From an uncultured Pseudorhodobacter sp. (GTDB lineage: Bacteria > Pseudomonadota > Alphaproteobacteria > Rhodobacterales > Rhodobacteraceae), in assembly GCA_913062925.1 (NCBI GenBank), contig CAJXWJ010000037.1, positions 1 through 34,356 on the forward strand: a DNA stretch of 34,356 nt. The letters are read 5' to 3'. Shown here piece by piece: positions 1 through 6,950 of this stretch; position 1 is the stretch's first letter; every line of letters begins with the position of its first letter. The translations under genes and the position numbers were made by a program. Below the pieces are notes generated by a model. The model searched no databases, was not told where the DNA came from, and was given only the letters and a program-made list of their open reading frames with translations.

Positions 1-208
1 CATTCCGCGCTTTAACGAAAGCGAAGGGCACGGGCCAAAGCGGCTGCATCCGGTCGAGGATTATTTTGACGATCTGTCAAAACATCTGGTTTGGGAAATC
101 TACAAGCGCGATTTTCAGCTGTTCAAATATGATTTCGACAATCCGGCCAATAAGATGCCCCTGGCCGAGGTCGATCTGGACGAGGTTCACGCCAAGCTGG
201 GCGATTAG
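1..208 (+). CDS. Probable sulfotransferase family protein, C-terminal fragment
   Basis: The frame is open from the window edge (codons start at base 2) and ends at the TAG at 206-208, so only about 68 C-terminal residues are visible. The end contains VWEIYKRDFQLFKYDF followed by DNP, a pattern I associate with the C-terminus of sulfotransferase family 2 proteins common in Rhodobacteraceae; these move a sulfuryl group from PAPS to an acceptor. The PAPS-binding motifs lie outside the window, so neither enzyme class nor acceptor can be confirmed. The gene converges with the metallophosphoesterase gene, whose stop lies about 45 bp away. The assignment rests on a short tail and is tentative. Confidence 0.5.
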   Translation, partial: IPRFNESEGHGPKRLHPVEDYFDDLSKHLVWEIYKRDFQLFKYDFDNPANKMPLAEVDLDEVHAKLGD

Positions 209-253
209 CGACATCGGCGCGCCCCTTGCAAGGCGCGCCGATTGGGCTGGATC

Positions 254-1279
254 TTATTCGCCCAAGGTCTTGGTGGCGTTTGCCGCCACGATCATTGGCG
301 AGAAGGTAAAGACGTTGCGCGAGGTTGCATCAACATCGACCTTGATCCAATGCACATTGGGGCTGCCAAAGGTCTGCACGCGGGTAAAGTTCGACAGCAT
401 ATGCGTCGCATCTGGCAGTGGTTTGTCGATCTTGAAGTAATGCGTGTCACCGTGGACAAGCGCGACTTGGCCGTCAAAGGCCTTGGTCTCTGCGATCAGC
501 GCATCCAAGAAGGCCGCGTAGCCGTCTTTATCGGCCATGCGGGCCTCGGAATCGTCCTCGGTTTCGGGGATGTCAAAGCCAACGTCGCCCTGCACCACGA
601 TCATGATGCCTTTGTCGCCATCGGCCTTGGCCTTGGCAAAGCTGGCTTGCATCCACGCGATGTTGGCCGCGTCACGCTCGGTATATTCTGCATTATCGGC
701 GGCGCATTGCTCGGGGGTGCGGGCTGATTTCTTGGTGCAGGATTTCTCATCGTTGACTTTGTTGTTGTTCGAGCCGGGCACGTTCAGGCCGACAAACATC
801 GCACCGTCTTTTTGGGTGCGGGTGTTTTCAACAAATTTCTCGCCCGCAGCGCCTTGATGTTCCAGATCCATCTTGGCCATGCCAAAGCTGCCAGTGGTCG
901 AGAACATGGTTTTGCGGATGTGGTCCAGACGTTCCAGATTGTCATAGCCGCCGTTGTTGGTGCGGTGGCAATCGGTCCATTCGTTGTCGCCCAAGACATA
1001 GATCACCGGGGCTTTCAGGCTGTTAAACATCGCGGTGGCGTCGGTATAAACCGCGTCGGTGCATTCCGACGAGCCATCCTTGATGTCGCCATCATAGATC
1101 GAAAACGCGATGTCCGAGGCGTTCATATCTTCCAAAAGTGCTGGAATAAACGGCGCGTCAGCGGCCTTGGCATAGGGCATATCGCCCCAAAGACCGATCG
1201 AATAGCTTTGGGCATTGGCGGAAACGGCGCAGGTCAGGGCTGCGGCGCAGACGGTAAGGCTAAGCAGAGTGCGGGACAT
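254..1279 (-). CDS. Secreted metallophosphoesterase (calcineurin-like)
   Basis: This 341-residue protein begins with a Sec signal peptide (MSRTLLSLTVCAAALTCAVSANA, likely cut after ANA), so it should act in the periplasm or outside the cell. The metal-binding blocks of the calcineurin-like phosphoesterase fold appear in order: GLWGD near the start, YDGDIKDG, VLGDNEWTD (GNHE-like), QGDVGFD, and VHGDTHYFK near the C-terminus, where the family usually has GHxH. It probably hydrolyses a phosphoester or nucleotide with a two-metal centre; the substrate cannot be read from sequence. The ATG at 1279 was chosen over an upstream TTG because AAGGAG lies six bases before it and the signal peptide starts cleanly there. 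It is monocistronic, with the quinone oxidoreductase gene upstream on the same strand. Confidence 0.75.
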   Translation of the reverse strand: MSRTLLSLTVCAAALTCAVSANAQSYSIGLWGDMPYAKAADAPFIPALLEDMNASDIAFSIYDGDIKDGSSECTDAVYTDATAMFNSLKAPVIYVLGDNEWTDCHRTNNGGYDNLERLDHIRKTMFSTTGSFGMAKMDLEHQGAAGEKFVENTRTQKDGAMFVGLNVPGSNNNKVNDEKSCTKKSARTPEQCAADNAEYTERDAANIAWMQASFAKAKADGDKGIMIVVQGDVGFDIPETEDDSEARMADKDGYAAFLDALIAETKAFDGQVALVHGDTHYFKIDKPLPDATHMLSNFTRVQTFGSPNVHWIKVDVDATSRNVFTFSPMIVAANATKTLGE

Positions 1280-1352
1280 GTCAGGCTCCTTTTGCTGGTG
1301 CAACAAAAGCCTTAGTCCGGGTTTGTGACGCAGAGGTGCCAGTTCGGTGACG

Positions 1353-2348
1353 TTATTCTTCCACTTTCATGACGATTTTCCCGATATGCCCCGAGCTTTC
1401 CAGCCGCCAATGCGCGGCAGGGGCGTCGTGCAGGGAAAATTCGCTGTCGATCACCACGCGAAACGCGCCGCGCGCGATCATTGGCCAGATATGGGCCTCG
1501 ACCTGCGCTGCAATGCGGGCCTTGGCTTGGTCTGATTGCGGCCGCAGCGTCGATCCTGTTAGCGTCAGGCGCCGCATCATGATTTCTGAAAAGTTCAGCT
1601 CGATCTTCGGGCCTTGCAAAAACGCGATCTGCACCAGACGACCATCATCGGCCAGCGCGCGGATGTTGCGCGGCAGATAGGGGCCGCCGACCATGTCAAG
1701 GATCAGATCAAAACCGCCCAGCTTGGCGGCCTCGGCGCCGAAATCTTCGGTTTTGTAGTTAAAGCATCGCTCTGCGCCCAAAGCCTCGACCGCGCGACAT
1801 TTCTCGTCCGAACCGGCGGTGGCAAAGACCCGCGCGCCAAGCGCTGCCGCGATCTGCACCGCCGTGGTGCCAATGCCGGACGATCCGCCATGCACCAAGA
1901 ACCGCTCGCCCGCCCGCAGCCCGCCGCGCATCACCATATTGGACCAGACGGTAAAGCAAGTCTCGGGCAGGCAGGCGGCTTCGCGCAGCGTCATGCCTTC
2001 AGGGATCGGCAGCGCATGCGCTTCATGGCAGGCAGCATATTCGGCATAGGCCCCGCCAGCAAAAAGCGCACAGACCTTATCGCCAATCGTCCAGCGCGTC
2101 ACCCCTGGGCCCATTGCAACCACTGTGCCTGCGCCCTCGAGCCCCGGCAAGGGCGAGGCAGAGGCGGGCGGCGCGTAAAGCCCCGCGCGTTGCAGCGCAT
2201 CAGGCCGGTTGACCCCGGCATAGGCCAGCCGCACGATGATCTGGCCGTGCCGCGGCACCGGCACCGGCACCGAGACGGGTTTCAGCACATCCGGCCCGCC
2301 CGCTGTCGAGATTTCCATCGCCAACATCGAGGAAGAATGGGGCATCAT
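1353..2348 (-). CDS. NAD(P)H quinone oxidoreductase, PIG3 family
   Basis: A 331-residue medium-chain dehydrogenase/reductase without the zinc ligands of alcohol dehydrogenases. Recognisable blocks are the N-terminal MEISTAGGPDVLKP, AGVNRPDALQRAG, LEGAGTVVAMGPGV, LPETCFTVWSN, the nucleotide-binding HGGSSGIGTTAVQIA, FATAGSDEKC, and a C-terminal SGHIGKIVMKV. This order and length fit the PIG3-type NADPH:quinone reductase family, which reduces quinones or other reactive enones with NADPH in the cytoplasm. The ATG at 2348 follows a GAAAGG ribosome site; an in-frame TTG four codons upstream is less likely. The start lies eight bases after the stop of the COQ9-like gene, so the two are probably co-transcribed, which hints at a ubiquinone-related role (inference). 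Confidence 0.88.
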   Translation of the reverse strand: MMPHSSSMLAMEISTAGGPDVLKPVSVPVPVPRHGQIIVRLAYAGVNRPDALQRAGLYAPPASASPLPGLEGAGTVVAMGPGVTRWTIGDKVCALFAGGAYAEYAACHEAHALPIPEGMTLREAACLPETCFTVWSNMVMRGGLRAGERFLVHGGSSGIGTTAVQIAAALGARVFATAGSDEKCRAVEALGAERCFNYKTEDFGAEAAKLGGFDLILDMVGGPYLPRNIRALADDGRLVQIAFLQGPKIELNFSEIMMRRLTLTGSTLRPQSDQAKARIAAQVEAHIWPMIARGAFRVVIDSEFSLHDAPAAHWRLESSGHIGKIVMKVEE

Positions 2349-2356
2349 ATCGCCTT

Positions 2357-3043
2357 TCAAAGGTCATTCTGGCCGGGAAGCCCGGGCTGCGGCTGTGGCG
2401 CGCGGATGCGGCCCAGCAGCGCCAGCGGGCCTGCCAGCAGCGCTTTGGCCACAGGATTTGCGCGCAGGCTGGCCTTGGTCTTTTCAAACTGCATCACGTT
2501 TTCAAGCCTGCGGTCCAGAAAGGCCCAAGTATCGGCCTCGTCCTCTGATTGATCGCCCAGCCAGAACAGCACCGTGGCTGCATAAACCGCCGAAAGCGTG
2601 GCGCGTTTGGAATACCAGTTGAAATCGACACTGCTGTCGCCAAGCGCTGTCCAAACCGCATCGGCCGTGCCCCAAATCAGTCGCGCGCCTTCGGCTGCGT
2701 GCTGGGGCAGCGCAAACAGCGCCGATCCGCGCCGCACCAGTTCCTTATCCGCCGCCTGCAAGCGCAGTTTGATCGCCAAACCCACACGGTCGCTATAGCG
2801 CAAAGCCGTCAGATCGGTCGCGGCCAAAGCCTCGCGCATGGCGCGGTCGCCTTGCAGATGATAGGCCACCGCCAGATCAATGCCGCCACGCGGAAACAGC
2901 GCGCGGCCCAAAGCAGGCGCCACCGCCGAATCATCAAGCGCGGCTTTCAACGTCACCTCGGACCAGCCATCAAAGGCTGCATGGCCAAGACTTGCCTCTA
3001 GAATCCGCGATTTTGCGCTTTCCATGCTGTTTTCCTGTTCCAT
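2357..3043 (-). CDS. COQ9 family protein (ubiquinone biosynthesis)
   Basis: A 228-residue protein of the COQ9 family, whose mitochondrial member is a lipid-binding, TetR-like-fold partner of the COQ7 hydroxylase in ubiquinone synthesis. The N-terminal helix-turn-helix-like part (ILEASLGHAAFDGWSEVTLKAA) and the C-terminal COQ9 block (STVDFNWYSKR-like VDFNWYSKRATLSAVYAAT, then LFWLGDQSEDEADTWAFLDRRL) are both clear. The ATG at 3043 is preceded by AAAGGAG about ten bases away; an alternative ATG six codons further in has a poorer site. It is divergent from rpsU with a shared region of about 107 bp, and is followed at once by the quinone oxidoreductase gene. A direct role in hydroxylation is known only for homologues. 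Confidence 0.88.
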   Translation of the reverse strand: MEQENSMESAKSRILEASLGHAAFDGWSEVTLKAALDDSAVAPALGRALFPRGGIDLAVAYHLQGDRAMREALAATDLTALRYSDRVGLAIKLRLQAADKELVRRGSALFALPQHAAEGARLIWGTADAVWTALGDSSVDFNWYSKRATLSAVYAATVLFWLGDQSEDEADTWAFLDRRLENVMQFEKTKASLRANPVAKALLAGPLALLGRIRAPQPQPGLPGQNDL

Positions 3044-3136
3044 TGCCCCGCCTCTCCTTTGCCATGGTAGACAAGTCTGCGCCACTTTGCTATGGCCGCC
3101 AAGCCTGCACATTCAGTGCAACTCAAACTTAGAAAG

Positions 3137-3150
3137 GTGGTGAAAACCAC
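3137..3150 (+). promoter_or_regulatory. Hairpin overlapping the rpsU Shine-Dalgarno sequence
   Basis: The bases directly before the rpsU ATG read GTGGT-GAAA-ACCAC, a perfect five-base-pair stem closed by a GNRA-type GAAA loop. The 5' arm is part of the ribosome-binding sequence AAAGGTGGT, and the 3' arm abuts the start codon at 3151. In the folded form the anti-SD pairing region is partly hidden. Whether it folds and regulates in vivo is inference. Confidence 0.5.
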
Positions 3151-3357
3151 ATGCAGGTCAGCGTCCGCGATAATAACGTTGAGCAAGCCCTTCGGGCCCT
3201 CAAGAAAAAGCTCCAGCGCGAAGGCGTGTTCCGCGAAATGAAACTTAAACAGCATTTCGAGAAACCCTCCGTCAAGAAAGCTCGCGAATCCGCCGAAGCC
3301 GTGCGCCGTGCGCGCAAGCTCGCCCGGAAGAAGCTTCAGCGCGAAGGCGGGATGTAA
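3151..3357 (+). CDS. rpsU: 30S ribosomal protein S21
   Basis: A 68-residue protein starting [20 protein letters not shown] and rich in Lys and Arg to the end ([17 protein letters not shown]), matching bacterial S21 in length and pattern along its whole length. S21 sits on the small-subunit platform near the 3' end of 16S rRNA and helps mRNA binding at initiation. The ATG at 3151 is the only sensible start, with AAAGGTGGT upstream partly folded in a small hairpin. The gene is transcribed alone, with an intrinsic terminator about 60 bp downstream, and is divergent from the COQ9-like gene. Confidence 0.98.
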   Translation: MQVSVRDNNVEQALRALKKKLQREGVFREMKLKQHFEKPSVKKARESAEAVRRARKLARKKLQREGGM

Positions 3358-3420
3358 TTCGGCGAAAGCCAGATTGCGCCCATGTTAGCGACTCTGGGGG
3401 AGCGATCCCCACTTCGATCA

Positions 3421-3449
3421 ACCCCCGCCCCTAAAGGTCGGGGGTTTTT
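3421..3449 (+). terminator. Intrinsic terminator of rpsU
   Basis: The inverted repeat ACCCCCG ... CGGGGGT with an 11-base loop is followed directly by a run of T. It lies about 60 bp after the rpsU stop and just before the end of the convergent aquaporin gene. The opposite strand lacks a T run after the stem, so it mainly serves rpsU. Confidence 0.85.
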
Positions 3450-3456
3450 CTTTGCC

Positions 3457-4104
3457 TTAGGTCTTTTTGAACAGCCAACCGCCAAGCGCTGCCGCAAGCA
3501 CTGCCCCCACGACTTCAGCCGCCCAAAAGCCGCCCAGATCGGCAGGGCGGATGCCTGCAAAGGTATCGGTAAAGGCGCGTGCCAAGGCCACGGCGGGGTT
3601 GGCAAAACTGGTGGATGCGGTGAACCAATAGGCGGCAGTGATATAGCAGGCCACGGTGGTGGCGACATTGGCCTTGGCGTTGATCGCGCCCAGAATGGCA
3701 AGGATCAGGCCAAAGGTTGCAATGATTTCCGCCAGATATTGCGGCGCGCCGGTGCGGATATGGGTCGAGGTTTGCAAAAGCGCCAGATCAAACATCGCAT
3801 GCGCGGCCAATGTGCCGATCACCCCGCCCAAGCATTGTGCCGCCACATAGGCCAGCGCAAGGTTCGGGGCGATCTCGCCGCGCAGCGCAAAAACCAGCGT
3901 CACAGCGGGATTGAACTGCGCACCCGAAACCGCGCCAAAGGTGGTGATCAGCATGAACAGCGCCGCCCCCGTGGCGATGGTATTGGCCAGTAGCGCAAGT
4001 GCTGTATCGGTGGTCAGGCTTTGCGCCATGATGCCCGATCCCACAACGGCGGTCACCAACAGGGCTGTGCCAAGCGCCTCGGCTGTCAGAGCGCGCGCGG
4101 TCAT
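3457..4104 (-). CDS. aqpS: Aquaglyceroporin of the arsenic-linked AqpS type
   Basis: A 215-residue major intrinsic protein with six hydrophobic segments and both half-helix motifs: FNPAVTL in the first half and FANPAVALARAFTDTF in the second. Such channels pass glycerol, water or uncharged metalloids such as As(OH)3 down a gradient across the inner membrane. The residue directly after the second NPA is Val, where aquaporins and GlpF usually carry the selectivity-filter Arg; this fits my recollection of Sinorhizobium meliloti AqpS, which works with ArsC in arsenic detoxification. The ATG at 4104 overlaps the arsC stop (ATGA), so translation is probably coupled. Upstream in-frame codons belong to antisense-like sequence over arsC and are not used. 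Family certain; arsenite as substrate is inferred from context. Confidence 0.85.
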   Translation of the reverse strand: MTARALTAEALGTALLVTAVVGSGIMAQSLTTDTALALLANTIATGAALFMLITTFGAVSGAQFNPAVTLVFALRGEIAPNLALAYVAAQCLGGVIGTLAAHAMFDLALLQTSTHIRTGAPQYLAEIIATFGLILAILGAINAKANVATTVACYITAAYWFTASTSFANPAVALARAFTDTFAGIRPADLGGFWAAEVVGAVLAAALGGWLFKKT

Positions 4105-4583
4105 GGCATTTTGCCGATCTGGGTGAGGGCGGCTTTCATCTCGGCAGGGGGTAGGCCCGTGGGCAGTGCCAAAAACGCCTCGACGCGCGCAGTCAGGGCT
4201 GCATAGGTCTGCGCAAAGGCGGCAGCGATCTCCGCGTTTGATCCTGTGACGCTTGCAGGATCGGGCAGGCCCCAATGCGCCGAGACTGGCGCGCCGGGCC
4301 AATAGGGGCAGGATTCGGCGGCGGCAGAATCGCAAACGGTGATGACGATATCAAGCTTGGGCGCATCTGGGCTGGCAAATTCATCCCAAGATTTCGAGCG
4401 CGCAAGGCTGGTGTCATAGCCCTTGGCATCGAGCAGCGCGATGGCAAAGGGATTGGGGCGGCCCGTCGGCTTGGACCCCGCCGAAAACGCCTGAAACCGT
4501 GGCGCGCCAAGGCGGTTCAAGATCGCCTCGCCAAGAATAGAACGGGCCGAATTGCCGGTGCAGAGCACGAGGATATTTTGCAT
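4101..4583 (-). CDS. arsC: Arsenate reductase, thioredoxin-coupled low-molecular-weight phosphatase type
   Basis: A 160-residue cytoplasmic enzyme with the P-loop CTGNSARS near residue 10, followed by SAGSKPTGRPNP, SKSWDEF, DIVITVCDSAAAESCPYWPG and HWGLPDPA, the standard blocks of arsenate reductases that use Cys residues and a thioredoxin or glutaredoxin donor to turn As(V) into As(III). The Cys in ITVCD and the one in ESCPYWPG are the likely redox pair. Start chosen at the ATG (4583) five bases after GGAG rather than an ATG five codons upstream. The gene lies 57 bp after the Lrp-type regulator and overlaps the aquaporin gene. No arsR or arsenite pump gene is visible, so the product As(III) would leave through the neighbouring channel. 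Confidence 0.9.
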   Translation of the reverse strand: MQNILVLCTGNSARSILGEAILNRLGAPRFQAFSAGSKPTGRPNPFAIALLDAKGYDTSLARSKSWDEFASPDAPKLDIVITVCDSAAAESCPYWPGAPVSAHWGLPDPASVTGSNAEIAAAFAQTYAALTARVEAFLALPTGLPPAEMKAALTQIGKMP

Positions 4584-4622
4584 AAAAACTCCGAGCATTT
4601 TGGCCTGCGATACGGGGCTTTT

Positions 4623-4640
4623 GTAACGATTATGTGACGA
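4623..4640 (-). promoter_or_regulatory. Pho-box-like direct repeat upstream of arsC
   Basis: On the minus strand the sequence TCGTCACATAATCGTTAC consists of two seven-base near-repeats (TCGTCAC and TCGTTAC) separated by four AT-rich bases, the layout of PhoB boxes (CTGTCAT-N4-CTGTCAT). It ends about 39 bp before the arsC start, and a weak -10-like TATCGC follows at about the right distance. Match to the consensus is partial, so this is a candidate only. Confidence 0.3.
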
Positions 4641-5105
4641 TCAGACCGACAGGGCCGTGGTTTTCACCACACAGCGCAGCGCAAACGACGATTGCATTTG
4701 CCGCACGCCGGGCAGGCGCGACAGGTGCTGGCGGTGGATGCGGGCGAAATCTTCGGTGTCTTCGGCCATGATCTTGATCAGATAATCGGCGGTGCCTGCC
4801 ATCAGATGGCATTCCAAAACATCTGGCACCCGGGCAATGGCGCGTTCAAAGGCATCGAGCAGATCTTCGGCCTGCGATTGCAGGGTGATTTCAACAAAAA
4901 CCGTCGTCGGTTTGCCCATGCGGCGCGCGTCCAAAAGTGCGACATATCCGGCGATAAACCCCGCCTCTTCCAGCAGTTGCACGCGGCGGTGGCAGGCCGA
5001 GGGCGACAGATTCACCCGCTCCGACAGATCAGCATTGGTGATCCGCCCGTCCTTTTGCAGCACACCCAAGATCCGGCGGTCGGTGGCGTCTAATGTCACG
5101 GTCAT
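4641..5105 (-). CDS. Lrp/AsnC family regulator, probable regulator of alanine dehydrogenase
   Basis: A 154-residue protein with an N-terminal winged helix-turn-helix (LDATDRRILGVLQKDGRITNADLSERVNLSPSACHRRVQLLEEAGFI) and a C-terminal RAM ligand-binding domain (VFVEITLQ, VLECHLMAGTADYLIKI, LPGVRQMQSSFALRCV). Members bind amino acids and control nearby catabolic genes. It is divergent from alanine dehydrogenase with 140 bp between the starts, the common arrangement for AldR-type regulators, so alanine is the most likely effector (inference). The ATG at 5105 begins the conserved MTVTLDATDRR; an upstream TTG would add only six residues. arsC follows on the same strand after 57 bp, so some read-through into the arsenic genes is possible. 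Confidence 0.9.
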   Translation of the reverse strand: MTVTLDATDRRILGVLQKDGRITNADLSERVNLSPSACHRRVQLLEEAGFIAGYVALLDARRMGKPTTVFVEITLQSQAEDLLDAFERAIARVPDVLECHLMAGTADYLIKIMAEDTEDFARIHRQHLSRLPGVRQMQSSFALRCVVKTTALSV

Positions 5106-5163
5106 CGCAGCTTCTTTCGTCAAAGGTGGTATTTGTCGCTGAATCTATCACGCGGCCCGCTTT

Positions 5164-5216
5164 TGACCAGACAAATTCCAAAGCATCGGCGGCGCGATTG
5201 CACCAAGCTTTGGTCA
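5164..5216. promoter_or_regulatory. Inverted elements in the Lrp/ald divergent region
   Basis: Between the divergent starts, TGACCA (5164-5169) and its complement TGGTCA (5211-5216) flank a second inverted pair, CCAAAGC (5178-5184) and GCTTTGG (5207-5213). Lrp-type octamers often bind several spaced sites of this kind. Purely a sequence observation; no clear promoter hexamers could be fixed. Confidence 0.3.
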
Positions 5217-5245
5217 GGGACGAGAAATTCAAAAGGGAGAGAGCT

Positions 5246-6364
5246 ATGAAAATCGGATGTCCAAAAGAGATCAAGCCACAGGAATTTCGGGTTGGCATGA
5301 CGCCGAATGCGGTGCGCGAAGCGGTCAACGCCGGCCATGCTGTGATGATCGAAACCATGGCTGGGGTTGGTGCGGGATTTACCGATGCCGATTATAGTGC
5401 CGCAGGCGCCAAGATCATCGCCACGGCGGCCGAGATTTTTGCCGCCGCTGATATGATCGTCAAGGTCAAAGAGCCGCAAGCGGGCGAGCGTAAGATGCTG
5501 CGCGAGGGTCAGATTCTGTTCACCTATCTGCACCTTGCGCCAGACCCTGCGCAGACCAAAGACCTGCTGGCCAGCGGGGCGACCTGCATCGCCTATGAAA
5601 CCGTGACCGATGATCGCGGCGGGTTGCCGCTGCTTGCGCCGATGTCCGAGGTTGCAGGCCGGCTTGCACCGCAGGTCGGGGCTTGGACGCTGCAAAAGGC
5701 CAATGGCGGACGCGGCGTGTTGATGGGCGGCGTGCCGGGGGTTTTGCCGGCCAAGGTTTTGGTGATTGGCGGCGGTGTCGTCGGCACCCATGCCGCGAAA
5801 ATCAGCGCCGGCATGGGTGCGGATGTGACGGTGCTGGACCGCTCGATCAACCGGCTGCGCTATCTGGATGATGTCTTTGGTGGTCAGTTCAAATGCGGCT
5901 ATGCCGATGCGGCCACCACAATCGAGCTTGCGCGCGCGGCTGATCTGATCATCGGCGCGGTGCTGATCCCCGGGGCTGCGGCGCCCAAGCTGATTTCGCG
6001 CGCGCAACTTTCGCAGCTGAAACCGGGTGCGGCTTTGGTGGATGTGGCGATTGACCAAGGCGGGTGTTTCGAGACCAGCCGGGCCACCACGCATCAGGAC
6101 CCAATCTATGAGGTCGATGGCATCATGCATTATTGCGTCGCCAATATGCCGGGGGCGGTGGCACGCACCTCGACGCTGGCGCTGGGCAATGCGACGATGC
6201 CCTTTATGCTGGCGCTGGCCAATAAGGGCTGGAAGCAGGCCTGTGCGGACGACAAGCATCTGTTGGCGGGGCTGAACGTGCATGCGGGCCAGCTGACCTA
6301 TAAGGCGGTCGGCGAGGCTTTGGGCATGGCAAGCATCACCGGCGCGCAGGCCTTGGCGATGTAG
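5246..6364 (+). CDS. ald: Alanine dehydrogenase
   Basis: A 372-residue NAD-dependent L-alanine dehydrogenase that interconverts L-alanine with pyruvate and ammonium in the cytoplasm, a usual route for using alanine as carbon or nitrogen source. It begins MKIGCPKEIKPQEFRVGMTP and contains the substrate-site Lys in MIVKVKEP, the catalytic His in FTYLHLAPD, the Rossmann motif VIGGGVVGTHAA and the family tail VANMPGAVARTSTLALGNATMPF. Length matches the family. The ATG at 5246 follows AAGGGAGAG; codons upstream of it in frame show no coding character. It is divergent from the Lrp/AsnC regulator and is followed by two tandem hairpins and the convergent mscL. Confidence 0.97.
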   Translation: MKIGCPKEIKPQEFRVGMTPNAVREAVNAGHAVMIETMAGVGAGFTDADYSAAGAKIIATAAEIFAAADMIVKVKEPQAGERKMLREGQILFTYLHLAPDPAQTKDLLASGATCIAYETVTDDRGGLPLLAPMSEVAGRLAPQVGAWTLQKANGGRGVLMGGVPGVLPAKVLVIGGGVVGTHAAKISAGMGADVTVLDRSINRLRYLDDVFGGQFKCGYADAATTIELARAADLIIGAVLIPGAAAPKLISRAQLSQLKPGAALVDVAIDQGGCFETSRATTHQDPIYEVDGIMHYCVANMPGAVARTSTLALGNATMPFMLALANKGWKQACADDKHLLAGLNVHAGQLTYKAVGEALGMASITGAQALAM

Positions 6365-6374
6365 AAACAGGCGG

Positions 6375-6409
6375 GCGTGCGGGCAGGGGATCGACCCCCG
6401 CCCGCACGC
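6375..6409. terminator. Strong hairpin after ald
   Basis: GCGTGCGGGC pairs with GCCCGCACGC at the base, with an inner GGGG/CCCC stem and an ATCGA loop; one mismatch interrupts it. It lies ten bases after the ald stop. There is no T run on either strand, so it may act as an mRNA 3' end stabiliser or with a protein factor rather than as a classic intrinsic terminator. Confidence 0.6.
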
Positions 6410-6437
6410 GCTGCCGCGGGTATCTGGCCGCGGCAGC
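6410..6437. terminator. Second hairpin between ald and mscL
   Basis: GCTGCCGCGG (6410-6419) and CCGCGGCAGC (6428-6437) form a perfect ten-base-pair stem with an eight-base loop, directly abutting the first hairpin and ending six bases before the mscL stop. Its position between convergent genes suggests a shared bidirectional terminator. T tails are absent on both sides. Confidence 0.6.
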
Positions 6438-6443
6438 TAAAGC

Positions 6444-6860
6444 TTACTTCTTAAGGGCAACAAGGATGTCTTTCAGCAGATCAACCTCGGTTGGGCCTGC
6501 GGGTGCAGCCGGTGCTGCTGGTGCCTTTGGCATGATTTTATTGACCGTGCGGATCAACATGAACACGACGAAAGCGATGATCAAAAAGTTGATTACGGCG
6601 GTGACGAAAGCGCCATAGGCGAAGACGGCAGCGCCGGCATCGCGTGCAGCGGCCAAGCTTGCGCCATCCGGCACGCTGCCTTTCAGCACCACATACATAT
6701 TGGTGAAATCCACGCCACCAAGGATAAGCCCGATGATCGGGTTGATCAGATCTGACACAAGGCTGCCAACGATCGCGGTAAAAGCCGCGCCGATGATGAT
6801 ACCCACAGCCAGATCCATAACATTGCCCTTGGCAATGAAGGCTTTAAATTCGTTCAGCAT
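6444..6860 (-). CDS. mscL: Large-conductance mechanosensitive channel
   Basis: A 138-residue inner-membrane channel that opens under membrane tension to release solutes in hypo-osmotic shock. The N-terminal amphipathic helix and first transmembrane segment are diagnostic: [20 protein letters not shown] followed by [21 protein letters not shown], then a periplasmic loop and a second segment ([24 protein letters not shown]). A charged C-terminal bundle ([16 protein letters not shown]) ends the protein. The start at 6860 is fixed by the conserved N-terminus; GGGGACC lies about nine bases before it. The 14-bp palindrome TTAACATATGTTAA lies about 90 bp upstream. Confidence 0.97.
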   Translation of the reverse strand: MLNEFKAFIAKGNVMDLAVGIIIGAAFTAIVGSLVSDLINPIIGLILGGVDFTNMYVVLKGSVPDGASLAAARDAGAAVFAYGAFVTAVINFLIIAFVVFMLIRTVNKIMPKAPAAPAAPAGPTEVDLLKDILVALKK

Positions 6861-6950
6861 CCAAATGGTCCCCACATTTTTTGGCCCAACTGGCCACTCA
6901 TGACAAAAACGCTGCCCCTTAGGGGACTGCATGGCTGTGATGACAGATTT

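Noticed and set aside
1614-2552. 312-codon plus-strand frame across the quinone oxidoreductase and COQ9-like genes
   Set aside because: It crosses two well-supported minus-strand genes and their junction and shows no domain.
4105-4335. N-terminal extension of the aquaporin by 77 residues
   Set aside because: The extension is an alternate frame of arsC; the ATG overlapping the arsC stop starts the conserved first transmembrane segment.
5120-6283. 387-codon open frame antisense to alanine dehydrogenase
   Set aside because: It lies entirely under ald and is rich in Arg, His and Gln as expected of a GC-rich shadow frame; no motif is recognisable.
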